From assembly GCA_014218235.1 (NCBI GenBank), contig CM024760.1, positions 66,900,961 to 66,964,960 on the forward strand: a stretch of DNA of 64,000 nucleotides, given 5' to 3'. Origin of the DNA: Colocasia esculenta (taxonomy: Eukaryota > Streptophyta > Magnoliopsida > Alismatales > Araceae). Shown here one piece after another: positions 33,027 to 43,921 of this stretch (position 1 is the first letter of the stretch; each line of letters begins with the position of its first letter). The notes below the pieces were generated by a model. The model had not been told where the DNA came from. It did no database searches and saw only the letters and a program-made list of their open reading frames with translations. The translations under genes were made by a program, and so were the position numbers.

Positions 33027-33812
33027 CTAGGTTGTTCTTAAGTATAGGATGATCTAGGATGACCTGCCTCAACTAAAGACAATTTTCCTACATATCTGAG
33101 ATATGGGTAGAACCATGGGTAACTAGTTAAATTAAATTCACATACGCACAAACTAATTACATTATAGCCTATTAACTATCATGCCCTTTTTGAAGGGATT
33201 TGAAAAATAGCGATGGCAGTGGAGCGGCACAACTGCGTGACATGCAACAGACTATTCAGGATCTGACCAGCGCTTTGCTGTAAACTGCACAAGGCGGCGA
33301 AACTGTGGAGCTGGGGACCTGCATAGAAACTTTCGAAGTATGAATCCACCCCGGTTCAGTGGAACGACTGATCCCGATGAGGCAAAGCACTGGCTAAAGG
33401 AAACTAAGTGTATCTTCCATGTCATGCAATCTGCAAATGGTGACAAAGTACTGCTTGCTATTTTCCAATTGGAAAGGGACGCCTGCGTGTGGTGGGAGTC
33501 AATGGAAGCCACTAGGGAGATTGGACAATTCACTTGGAACGAGTTCAAAGAGGAATTCAACACTAAATATTTCTCTGAATGAGTTCAAGAGAGAAAGGCT
33601 GTTGAGTTCGCTACACTGAAACAAAGGAACCTCATAGTGGCAGAATATGAGGCTCAATTCTCTCCATTGGCACGATATGCCAATCACCTTGTCAACACTG
33701 AAAGGATGAAGATGAAGCAGTTCCTCAATGGACTCAAGCCTTCATATATTACTCAACTAGCACCACTCGACATTTAGACTTATGCCGAGATGGTCAAGAA
33801 TGAAAAGTAGCA

Positions 33813-35131
33813 TAAGATAACTATGAATAAATCTAGAAGGGGGGGGGGTTGAATAGATTTCTACCAAATTAAAACAAGCTATTAACAAACGATAAGATCT
33901 GTGAAGATTATGGAATTTTGAGTTGTGCAAATATTCAAATCAAGATAAATTGAGTGTGTGAGATGTGAATCTAAGAAATACTAGATGATGGCAATCTGAT
34001 TAGTAAGCGTACCTATCAATCATCTAGCGTTCAAAGAGATCAAACCATAGTAACATAAATATTTAAGGTGGTTTGGATTACACAATTGTGTATCCTACAT
34101 CCCCCATCCACACACACACACACAAATATGCTTATGTAGCAAGTTTGAACAACACACACAAACACACACACGATTTCAGATGATCGAAATCTCAAATCAG
34201 AACACACACATGAAATTGAGCAAAAGGCTTGCTCAAATTTCACACTACACACTGAATGATATGAAATTAAGATGTAGAACCAATTGAACAATGAAGAGGG
34301 GTAGAACAGATGAGACTGGTTTGAATTTCCCCTTTTGCTTTTGACTAAAACTTTTGGCTTCCAACTTCAGACGGATGATGCAAACTCTTGAATATGAGAA
34401 TTGATCTTTGATCAACTTCAGCAATTGGATCTCCAAATCTTTAGCCCTGGAACATTGGCAGATCTCAGATGAGATTTCTCTCTGGCCGTCGCTTTCTGGT
34501 TCTGAGGAATGGTGAATTGATGTGTGTTACCCCAATAGTGTGAGGATCATGGGAATTTATAGTCCCATGTGTCCACGTGGTACCTTGAGGTGTGAAGGCC
34601 CAGAATTCCCGCTCAAATTACTCGATTCACAAGCTAACATGTGTTCAAGAAATTCAGGTTTTGAATCATCATTCGAAGTGTGTTGACATAGACATGTTAT
34701 GTGTTGACACATAAGCCTGACTTACTGTGATTTCTTCACTGGAAGTTAACCTGTGTAGACACACAATTGACTTGTGTCAACACACTTGACTGAACTTCAA
34801 AAGTAGGCTTACAGGGAAACATCATGTGTTGACACCTTGATGGAAGTGTGTCGACACCACTGACTCCTTTCTTCATAATCTGCTTCTTGAAAGTAGAGGG
34901 TGTGTCAACACATGACATGTCTGTGTCGACACCACTTGCTTTTCTTCTTGAACTTCTTCACTAGAAATTCATATGGTGTCGACACCCTGACAGTCCTGTG
35001 TCGACACCACTGACTTCATGTCCCCTTTTTCTCTGAGTTAAACATGAAGTATTATGTTAGGCATGACTGGAGCAAGATATTTAGAATTATATGGATCATA
35101 GTTAAACATCATCAAAACAAGAGATCCAACA
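33813..35131 (-). mobile_element. Copia solo LTR in gypsy1 gag
   Basis: A 1319-bp LTR without internal region. In element orientation it starts TGTTGGATCTCTTG at 35131 and ends in the poly-C/'attcaacc' zone typical of copia LTR ends near 33850. Flanks are TAGCA (33808-33812) and TAGAA (35132-35136), a 5-bp duplication with one mismatch. The gag codons join across it. It is related to the LTR at 62474-63813. It formed by recombination between the two LTRs of an inserted element. Confidence 0.75.
34675..35015. repeat. U3 array of paired GTGTCGACAC palindromes
   Basis: About ten copies of GTGT(C/T)GACAC or variants, arranged as five pairs. Members of a pair lie 25-35 bp apart and pairs repeat every 70-80 bp. 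Lies in the upstream third of the solo LTR. Confidence 0.85.
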
Positions 35132-35550
35132 TAGAAGGCTCAACTGCTAGATGATGCGACTGATTTCACAGATCACATTAAGGGTAGAATTGTCAAAAAG
35201 GAGCAAGGATGTAGTTCTTCAAGTAGACCAACCAATAGAAAGAAGCGACCGTTGAGCATCACTGAAGGGCCAAGCCAAGAAAGGAAGCCTAAGATTGCTA
35301 CCCCATCTACTCCGAACAAGACCAACTGTAAGCATTGTGACAAGCTTGGTCACACTGTCAAAGAAAGCTGGAGGAAAATTGGCGCATGCCTGCGCTGTGG
35401 GAGTCGCGAGCATCGCATTCCCGATTGCCCTATGCTAAAGGAGAATGAGAAGCATTTGGGAGGACAAAAGAGACAAGGCAGACTCCAAGCCATGCAAGAA
35501 ATAGAAACCACTGAAGAAGGTGGAGTGGTGGAAGGTACACTGCAAGTCTT

Positions 35551-36856
35551 TTCTCAATCAACATTTGTTTTGTTTGATACTGGCGCTACACATTCGTTTA
35601 TATCTCAAAACTTTGTTGATACTATGAATATTAAACCTACGACTATGGGTTTTGAATTCCCTGTCTCCACACCATTGGGAGAAAAAGTAAAACTCAACAA
35701 ATATTTCTCATTAACTAATCTTATGATTGGAGATCTAAATCTTAGAGCCGACCTAGTATGTATGCCCATGGAAGGCTATGAATATTAGGAGCCGATTGGC
35801 TATCCACTTATGAGGCTAGCATTGATTGTAGAAGAGGGAAGATTACATTTAGTGAATTTCCTAAACTATCCTTCACGGGGCATAGACACAAGAGACGCTT
35901 GTCTCTAATCTCTGCCATCCGGGCACAAGACATGATTAGGAAAGGATGTGTGACATTCTTTGCTGCAGTAGTAGTTGAAAAGAAAGTATCCAAGGTAGCA
36001 GACATACACATAGTGCAAGACTACTCTGACATTTTTCCTGAGGAGCTTCCAGGAATTTCCCCTGAACAAGATGTAAATATCTCTATCGACTTGATCCCTG
36101 AAGCTACACCGGTGTCATGTCAACTTTATAGAATGTCTCTTGCGAGTTGAAAAAGCAATTGATGTAGTTGCTGGAAAAAGGCTTCATCAGACCGAGTACT
36201 TCCCCATCGGGAGCACTCGTTCTATTTGTCAAGAAGAAGAATGGATCCATGAGACTATGCATCGATTACTGGTAGTTGAACCAACTAACTATCAAGAACA
36301 AGTACCCTCTGCCTCGCATCGATGAACCATTTGATCAAATATCTGGAGCTAAATATTTCTCCAAGATTGATCTTAGGTCTAGATATCATCAGATGAGAAT
36401 TAAGGATGAAGATATTTATAAGACAACTTTCAGGAGCAGGTATGGACATTATGAATTTGTCGTTATACCTTTTGGTCTAACAAATAGTACTGTAGCTTTC
36501 ATGCAATTGATGAACAACCTCTATCAGCCATACCTCGACAAATTTGTCATAATATTTGTTGATGATATCTTTATATATTCCAAAACCCAAGAAGAACATG
36601 AAGAGCACTTGAGGATCGCTCTGCAGATCTTGCGTGACAACAAGCTCTACACAAAATTGAGCAAGTGTGAGTTCTGGCTTGAAGAAGTTTCATTTTTAGG
36701 CCATGTCATATCCAAAGACGGTATAGCTGTTGATCCTTCCAAAGTTGAAGATGTACTCAATTGGGGGCTTCCAACGAATGTGACTAAAGTTAAAAGTTTT
36801 CTCAGACTAGCTAGTTACTACAGACAGTTCATTAAAGACTTCTCGAAGATTGCTGT
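35551..36856 (+). pseudogene. Gypsy1 protease and RT (broken, truncated)
   Basis: The aspartic protease has an intact DTGATHSF (about 35578) and continues to 35788. A linker with YSDIFPEELPG (about 36020) precedes RT. RT blocks are FSKIDLRSRYHQMRIK, then GHYEFVVIPFGLTNS, then the catalytic FVDDIFIYS (about 36557) and FLGHVISKDGIAVDP. The frame shifts between protease and RT (about 36140-36290). RT stops at FSKIA where the next LTR begins. RNase H and integrase are absent from the window. Confidence 0.85.
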
Positions 36857-39725
36857 TGTAATGGCCCTGGATATTTATGCCCAATAAGGCTCCATATCCA
36901 AGTCCGCCTCCCGCGATCAGACCGAAGTCTCGCAAGGGATATCTCACACAAGTGTCCAGTAAGAATATAAAAGACAACCACAAGAGTATAAGACACAAGA
37001 AAGTACATGTGCTCATACCTGTATACAACAAAGTACAACTGTCCCAATACATTATTACATGTCCAAGAGAAAAGTACAACTACCTGGGGCATACCCCCAT
37101 AGAGCAAAGCTCACACAACACTAACTACAACCCAACTGCTGGTGGTACAAGTTTGCCACAACGCCGCCGCATGCCAAACCCATGGCAAACCTTGAAAAGA
37201 ACTGCAAGGGAGTGAGCCTCAACAAGTCATAGGCGCAGCAGGGACCTCCCAAAAACAACAACTGAAAACCACAGAGACCTCAACCACAAAGGGTCTCACT
37301 GGCAACACCGTTAGCCAAACCACCACCTAATCATAATAAACATAATTAAACTACAATTAAATAAACCTCACTACCTAGCACAATCTGCAGAAGCTAAAGA
37401 AACCAACAAGACTGGTATAGAAACACCAGTCCAAAACAAAAAGAGCAATGCCTAGGCCACAAGTCTCACAGGCGAACCACAAGCACAAGGGTAACATGGC
37501 TGCCAACGAGGAGCTAGTCCACCATACCCAAAAACAACGAACATCTCGAAGGACTATCCTTAAAAGGGTACAACACAACAAGTGGAAGGTCCTGCAATAT
37601 GACCTCTACGGAGCACAGCTCCACCTCAACACCCAAAAAGACTGGTACACGGCGTACCACAACAACCAACTACCCACACAGGGTACAAGTACCTACTACC
37701 ACGAGATACCACCACAGAAACCACAACCACTCAGGTGCCACAACAGGAGACACCACAACAAGTCGGAACTACAATCGGTGAGTCATTGCTCACAAGCCAC
37801 AACCACTGGAAAAGCATGAGTCGGAAAGAACGACGCCACCATACGAGAACGGACTACTAGTTCATGACGCTAGTATCCAACCCGGACAACACAACACAAG
37901 AACTACCTCTCAGTCTCATAGTAAAGGACGAAAGGTCCAACTGCCACTCCACAAGCACACAGTAAAGCCAAAGAACAGTGGAGACCAACACACCTGCAGA
38001 ACACACACAACTGCAAGCCCATGTCTGGCACCTTTAGGGACTCTGGCCTAAGCTCCCTAAAGTGAGGCACTGGAAAACAGGACTAGCTGGGGCCCAGTCC
38101 GTCTACTGGTGTCCGTACCCCCAACCACGAGCGTGCTACAAGCAACTGCACACCCACAAACACGAGTTGCTACCCTCTGTCATCTTTCCCTCAGCCGGAC
38201 ATACAACTCAAATGCAGAAGTGAGGGTGTCCAGGAAGATGACACAGACCTCGATGGTACACATGGTACTGGGATAAACCCCGAGCACTAACATGCCTGGC
38301 TCACACAAAACTTGGGGTACCCAACTAAAGAGGCATTCTGGAATAGGCGCCGGACCACCATACTCGGCAACACCCAAACCACGCCGATCACTTAACACAC
38401 CGATAAATCTTATACCACGATATACTTAACATAACTGGCTCATCATGGGTCACCATGTGACCTCCAAGCAACTAGACACCATTACACACATGAATCACTT
38501 GATTGGCCTGTCATTGGTCATTTCATGACCTCCATAGCAACACACGTTTACATACATATACCACAACATTAACATAATTAACATAAACAATGTAATCCAC
38601 ATAACTTACCAAATAATCGGCTTAGGCTAGGTCCACACCAGACCATCATAGCCCCAAACACAGTACACACCTTGGAAGCTAAATCACGACGATCTCAGAC
38701 GTTGCCTATTATATTGCGACGACCCTGCCGGTCACGTTAATAAGCTTAACACTACAGGGCCCCCGGTCACGACCTAAATGTGACGACCTGATATGTCACC
38801 TTCCCTTCAAACCAAACACTTCAAACATCAGCAGTTGATGTGTGAATCGCGACGGCCCACACTGTCGCGATTACACCAAACTAATCAAATCGATAGAAAT
38901 GGGACGCCCCAGAGCATCGCCTCTCTGACAATCGATTCAGAAACGCGACAGACCTTCCAGTCGCATTTCATAACGCCGCACAAGCTAAACCAGTGGAAGA
39001 GAAATGCGATGGACTAACCCGTCGCATTTCTATTTGAAACGCGATGGTTCAAACCGTCACCTTGCCAGGCGGACAGCTGAACCCTCTTCTTAACCCAAAA
39101 CCCATTTCACAGGCCATTCCAACCATCGGTTAAGTGCTTAAAATATAAAAACATCATCACACATAACCATTGCATGATTTATAAAGCCTTAAATCACTTA
39201 AACAATTAAAATAAAGGGTAGACTCCCTACCAAATTTTGAAGAGCCCGAAAAACACGAAAACCTTCACATCTCCGGTGCACCCACACTCCAGACACGCTC
39301 CTCGCATGGACCCCACACCGCACAAACCGGCACAAGCCGAAAAATGCCACAGGAGGCGCCACATTAGCCTCTCCCCCTCCGCCGGACAGAGCTCCTCTAC
39401 TCTATCTGGCGGAAACAGAGTAATAAATGCACAGTCAAAATTGCAACGGAGTCAGTAGTCACGTTTAAAACATAATAAACGCGACCGACCTGGCCGTCGC
39501 CAAAAGCGCCGTGCCAGGGAAAGGCGGTTGGTGAATCCCAACGTAGGAAGCCGTTGTGTTTAAAACACGATGACATACCCCGTCGCCTTTCTCACCAGAA
39601 AACCTGTGGGCTGTTTGGGCCTAAACCTCCGGCCCACAACATCCACAAACACACTCGAAAGCCACAACCAAGGCCCAATGACCCACATTGGCCAAGGGCA
39701 CCACACCAAACCCATTAAACAAGGA
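36857..39725 (-). repeat. Gypsy LTR, minus strand, truncated
   Basis: Starts TGTAATGGCCC. Read on the minus strand it resembles the end of the gypsy2 LTR: the same order of '...cattaca', the AGAATAT block, GTAC..GTCCCAA and GGGGCATACC. It is thus a related gypsy LTR in the opposite orientation. CpG-rich inverted repeats (GTCGCGA, CGCGACGG, CGTCGCATTTC) lie at about 38690-39060 and 39475-39590. The right end has no recognisable terminus and merges with the gypsy2 LTR. The small + frames are not genes. Confidence 0.55.
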
Positions 39726-40990
39726 TCCGAAAAATCGCGACATGGTCATGGCGGCCCAATGTGTTGTGACTACAGCAGAGACAAGTAGGTCTTGCGGAGT
39801 TCTGTTTTCCATGGAGTCTTCACCATTTCTGCTTCTTACTGTACCCGTGGCACCAGTGCTAGTTCTCTAGTATGGTCCTACACTAGTCGTTCGCCTGGTG
39901 CTCGGCACCCTAGGGCTTGTCCCGTGAGAGGGGTTGTTACCGTTGCCTGAGACCCCCATCCTCGTGTGCTTTAGAGGGAGCGTTTGGGGCGACGAGCATA
40001 CTCGAGTCACATACTCTAGAGTTGAGGGGAAAACAGTGGTTAGGACAGCGGCATCGAGTTGTTTGTAGAGATCTCTTGGTTGGTCTGGGACACCGAGGAC
40101 GACTAGAGTTCTACCCAGTGCAGGCCAGCCAGTCCTTCTTCTCACTGCCTCACTCTTTGTGGCCCTAGAACCACCTAGAGAGGCCAGACGTGGGACCATA
40201 GTCCGGCCAGACTACGGCGGTTACTGTGTGTACTTTGTGCTCCTGCCCCCACTTTGACGAGAGTGGAGGTTTGGACCTGGGTCGAGGATAAGACGTTCGT
40301 GGACGCACCTGACCGGTTGACTAGTGGTAGCAATTTTCATACCTAGTGTCTCTTGTCTGGGCAGGGTTCTCCTTGTTTGAGTAGCCAGCCATGTGGTGGT
40401 CACGACATGCAGGTTCTACGGAGTTTCCGACCATGGTGTTCTCCGTACCATTGCTAGTTAGTAACTTTGCTTCCGCACTTTCCTTTGTAGGGTAGAAGAT
40501 ATAACTACTGTTATTTACTTGTTTATATATATTCTTTTGCCTGTTAGAGCCAGTAGGAGATTGGTAGTCCCTACTGAGAGTTTGTTGTGAAGCTCATCTC
40601 TTCCTTTTCCAGGTGAGACTTCTCAACAGCGACAGGGCGCGCATCGGGCGGAGGAGACAGGGCGGTAGTCGTCGTCCCCGTAGCTAGCAGTGGTTCTCCC
40701 TCTCAGTTGTATGCCACCCTCAGGGTATGCCCCTAAGGGACTTGTTCTTCCCCTGTCTTTACTTGTACTAGTTATGTGTGTTGGGACTGTACCTAGAGCG
40801 ATACACAACAGTCTCGCTCTTCTTTTTGCTTCCACGTGTGTGCTCCTAGTTAGCAGTTGACGTTTATTTTCTTTACATATTCTGTTAGACTTGTGTTTAT
40901 AGCCCTTTTGGGTCTCCGGATCCATGGGCGGCGTCCGTGAAAATCAGGTCCTCGGCTTGGGTCGAGGGTCGGGTTCTCGAGGTCATTACA
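39726..40990 (+). repeat. Gypsy2 5' LTR, 5' truncated
   Basis: From about 39730 it aligns with 45000-46228 (the gypsy2-family solo LTR). Shared parts are 'actgtacccgtggcacc', 'ctagtatg.tcctacactagt', CAGGTGAGACTTCTC and 'gggtctccggatccatggg'. It ends GGTCATTACA at 40990. The left half that the solo LTR possesses is missing, replaced by the inverted LTR. Confidence 0.75.
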
Positions 40991-41008
40991 GTTGATATCA
41001 AAGCAAGA
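40991..41008 (+). promoter_or_regulatory. Gypsy2 primer binding site (degenerate)
   Basis: 'gttgatatcaaagcaaga' directly after the LTR end. It resembles the tRNA-Met site TGGTATCAGAGC with G-to-A-type changes. Confidence 0.55.
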
Positions 41009-41127
41009 GTCTGACAAGACTTGTAGCGGATTTAGACTACAACAGGTAGTCCCAACAGTAGTATAAGTACACTGCTAGCTGCCCGAGTTGGTATCATTAA
41101 CCTTGTTGGTTCTGTGCCGTGCAGGAT

Positions 41128-42660
41128 ATGGCACCGTACAGGCATAGGTAGGCCAGAGAGCTGGTAGAGCAGCAGGATGAGTCAGATATGCCAGCGCCGG
41201 GTCAGGTTTAGGAGGAGGTGTTAGCAGAGGAGTCTGTGGCATAGCCCCAGGGAGCAGCGGCAACAACAACAGCAGGTGGGCAGCAGCAGCAAGATTACCA
41301 GCCTCAGCCACAACAGTACGCATATTGGTTCCCCCTGGCTGAGTAGTTCTTCAGGACCCTGTACCAGGGAGCGTGGCAGCCTGGGCAGGCAGCGGTGGGA
41401 GGTCAGCCTCTAGTACCTCCCCCGGTGGTACCGGAGTAGCAGGCAGATGCAGAGGTGGAGCAGCCAGTGGTTCAGCAGGCGTTGGGTACTGGGAGTACCC
41501 GGGCTGGTCGGAGGAGGACGGCCGTCACCAAGGATAGGACCGCCATCTTGGAGAGGTTCTTGTGTCTCCAACCACCAATGTTCTTCGGTGAGTATGATCC
41601 AAACAAGGAAGAGAGTTGGACGCACGAGTTGGAGCCCATGTTCGAGACTATGGAGTGCACCGAGGAGGACCAGGTCAGACTGGCAGTGTATCAGCTCAAG
41701 GGACTGGCCCATGAGTGGTGGAGAGTTCAGCGGCAGACCCACTTTCCAGAATAGTGTTTGGATCAGATCACTTGGCAGAGGTTTTGGGGGGTCTTTCATG
41801 GCAAGTATTTCCTGACTATGCTCGATGTGAGAGGCGAGATCAGTTCCACAAGTTGGTTCAGGGCTACCTGTTAGTTACTCAGTACCATCAGAGGTTCGTC
41901 CGGTTGTTGAGGCATGTTCCTCATGTTTCCAGCAGTGAGTAAGCTTGTGCAGAGAGGTTCATTGCAGGACTGAGGCCAGATTTGAGGTGGGGCATGATTG
42001 CTCACATGTGCGCCACTTTGGGAGATGCCGTGGCTAAGACCACCGCCTTGGAGAGAGAGACCTGGCAGCCCCAGTAGCAATAGTAGGGAGGAGTTTCTTC
42101 GAGGTCCTCGCCGTACCAGCACCCCGCAGGTAGCCGTGGCAATGCGACTTCTTCTTCTTCGGGCTCAGGCAGTTCAGGTAGTTCCAGTTTGCACTCGAGG
42201 TTCAAGCACATGACCACTCGTGGAGGTGGTTGGGGCAAGCCGCAGAAGTGTCAGTCGAGGTTTGCAGAGTAGTCGGTCCAGCAGGGAGTTGATCAAGGCA
42301 GACAGGAGGCAGTCTGTTACACTTGTGGCTTGCCAGGCCACTTCAGAAGGGATTGCCCGATGGGGCAAGTCCAGCAGCCGCAGTAGCCACTACAGTACAC
42401 TCAGCCGTTGCCGAAGTACCAGTTCCCTCCTCAGCAGCAGGCACCCCGGTAGTAGCAGTAGGGGCAGTCTCATTTGCAACCTCAGCAGCTTCAGCAGCAT
42501 CAGCAGCCTCAGTAGTTCCAGCCATACCAGAAGTAGTAGTAGTTCCCGCAGCACCAGCAGCCAGCACAGCAGCAGCAGCCCCAGCAGGTGCCGCAGCGTG
42601 GGCGTGGACATGGTCGTGTGATGGCTCTTACCAGGGAGCAGACCGAGGCATCGAACCTGG
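41128..42660 (+). pseudogene. Gypsy2 gag (many TAG stops)
   Basis: Starts at the ATG at 41128 (MAPYRHR). A Gln-rich N-terminal region precedes the Retrotrans_gag core (41455-42000: FFGEYDPNKEESWTHELEPM, VRLAVYQLKGLAHEWW, FVRLLRHVP), a CCHC knuckle CYTCGLPGHFRRDCP (about 42318-42360) and a second Gln-rich tract (42370-42600). One frameshift lies near 41810. In-frame stops in the gag and Gln-rich tracts are nearly all TAG, mostly where Gln codons would be expected. Minus-strand frames over the Gln-rich tracts are shadows. Confidence 0.85.
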
Positions 42661-43921
42661 TTATAGGTACCTTGCCTATCCTTGGTAGAGCTGCCCGTGT
42701 TTTGGTTGATCCCGGTGCTTCCCTTTGTTTTGCTTCTGAGGAGTTTTACGAGTCTCTGGTTCGTCACACCCCTGAGAGGCAGTGTGAAGTGATGGTCGAT
42801 CTCTAGTCCGGTGATTACATGCATTCTTTCGGTTACTTGGAGGGCGTCACAGTTGAGGTCCACGGACACCAATTGCCATCCAGGTTGTACGCATTGCAGC
42901 TTCGTGTCTTTGACGTCATCCTGGGCATGGACTGGTTGGAGGCTCACTCAGCTGTGGTGGATTGTCAGCAGAAGACTGCTCGGGTTTTGATACATGGAGC
43001 ACCTGTTCTCTATTTCCGAGGTATCCGGTTTACCCATTGACCTTTTATTTCCTTCTGTAGAGCTCATCGTTTGATCCGCGATGGCTATGTAGCATATCTT
43101 GCTTCTGTTTGTTCCTTGGAGCCTAGCGGGTCGTCGATTTTTGATGTGCCTATTGTTTGTGAGTTCTCTGATATTTTTCCAGAGGATCTACCTAGGTTAC
43201 TGCCTGAGCGAGAGGTAGAGTTCTCCATTGAGCTTTTGCCTGGTACGATGCCTTTGTCTAAGGCACCTTACCGGATGGCTCCGGCTAAGTTGCGCTAGCT
43301 GAAGCACCAGTTGCAGGAGTTGCTTGAGCTGGGTTTCATCCATCTGAGTCATTCGCCGTGGGGAGTGCCAGTGCTGTTCGTGAGGAAGAAGGATGGCAGC
43401 TTGAGGTTGTGCATCGATTATAGGCAGCTGAACCAGGTAACAGTGAAGAACAAGTATCTGTTGCCCAGGATCGATGACTTGTTTGATCAATTGCAGTCAG
43501 CCAAGGTGTTTTCGAAGATTGACTTGAGATCAGGGTACTACAAGTTGAGGATCAGAGAGTCAGATATTGGCATGACAGCTTTCCGTTCGAGGTACAGTCA
43601 CTTTGAGTTCGTCGTAATGCCGTTTGAGCTCACGAATGCACCTGCAACTTTTATGGATTTGATGCATAGGGTGTTCAGTGAGTACCTGGACAGGTTTGTG
43701 GTCATCTTTGTAGATGACATTTTGGTCTACTCGGCTTAGAAGGAGGAGCAAGAGGAGCATCTGAGAATCGTGCTAGAGACGTTGCGAAGACACCAACTTT
43801 ACGCCAAGTTCGACAAGTGCGAATTTTGGCTGAGGGAGGTGCACTTTCTTGGGCACGTGATCTCAGGTTCTGGTGTGGCAGTGGACCCTGCCAAGGTTGA
43901 GGCAGTGTTGTCTTGGGAGAA
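42661..43921 (+). pseudogene. Gypsy2 protease and RT (first part)
   Basis: Protease with VLVDPGASLCF (about 42700), where the usual D-T/S-G-A reads D-P-G-A. Then DVILGMDWL (42915) and CEFSDIFPEDLP (43160), followed by RT blocks VPVLFVRKKDGSLRLCIDYR, FSKIDLRSGYYKLRI, FEFVVMPFELTNAPATF, the catalytic FVDDILVYS (43711-43735) and FLGHVISGSGVAVDPAKVEA. Stops lie at about 42805, 43036, 43297 and 43737. Interrupted after LSWE by the solo LTR. Confidence 0.85.

Larger units (their letters stand above)
33190..35550 (+). pseudogene. Gypsy1 gag, split by a solo LTR
   Basis: The Retrotrans_gag core starts at about 33340 (MNPPRFSGTTDPDEAKHWL), with WWESMEATREIGQFTWNEF, then FNTKYF and GLKPSYI. After the solo LTR (33813-35131) the frame resumes with KAQLLDDATDFTDHIKGRI, a knuckle-like CKHCDKLGHTVKES whose last Cys is Ser, and CLRCGSREHRIPDCP. 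Stops occur near 33580 and 33776, and TAG lies at the insertion site. Gag would assemble the particle; this one is disabled. Confidence 0.8.
30183..36856 (+). mobile_element. Gypsy1: truncated Ty3/gypsy element
   Basis: 5' LTR, tRNA-Met primer site, gag, protease and RT in gypsy order on the + strand. The element is cut within RT at 36857 by another LTR, and no continuation is in the window. It is inserted in the copia A 3' LTR (5-bp left flank ACAGT). A copia solo LTR splits its gag. The protein motifs (DTGATHSF, FSKIDLRSRYHQMRI, FVDDIFIYS) place it with Del/Tekay-like gypsy elements. Confidence 0.8.

Noticed and set aside
37448..37819. 123-codon + frame
   Set aside because: Lies in an inverted gypsy LTR with ACC/ACA-rich composition and has no recognisable domain.
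41410..41799. 129-codon minus-strand frame
   Set aside because: Overlaps the well-supported gypsy2 Gag core on the opposite strand.
42343..42947. Long minus-strand frames (185 and 74 codons) opposite gypsy2 gag
   Set aside because: They are shadows of CAG-rich coding sequence; the reverse complement CTG gives Leu-rich open frames.
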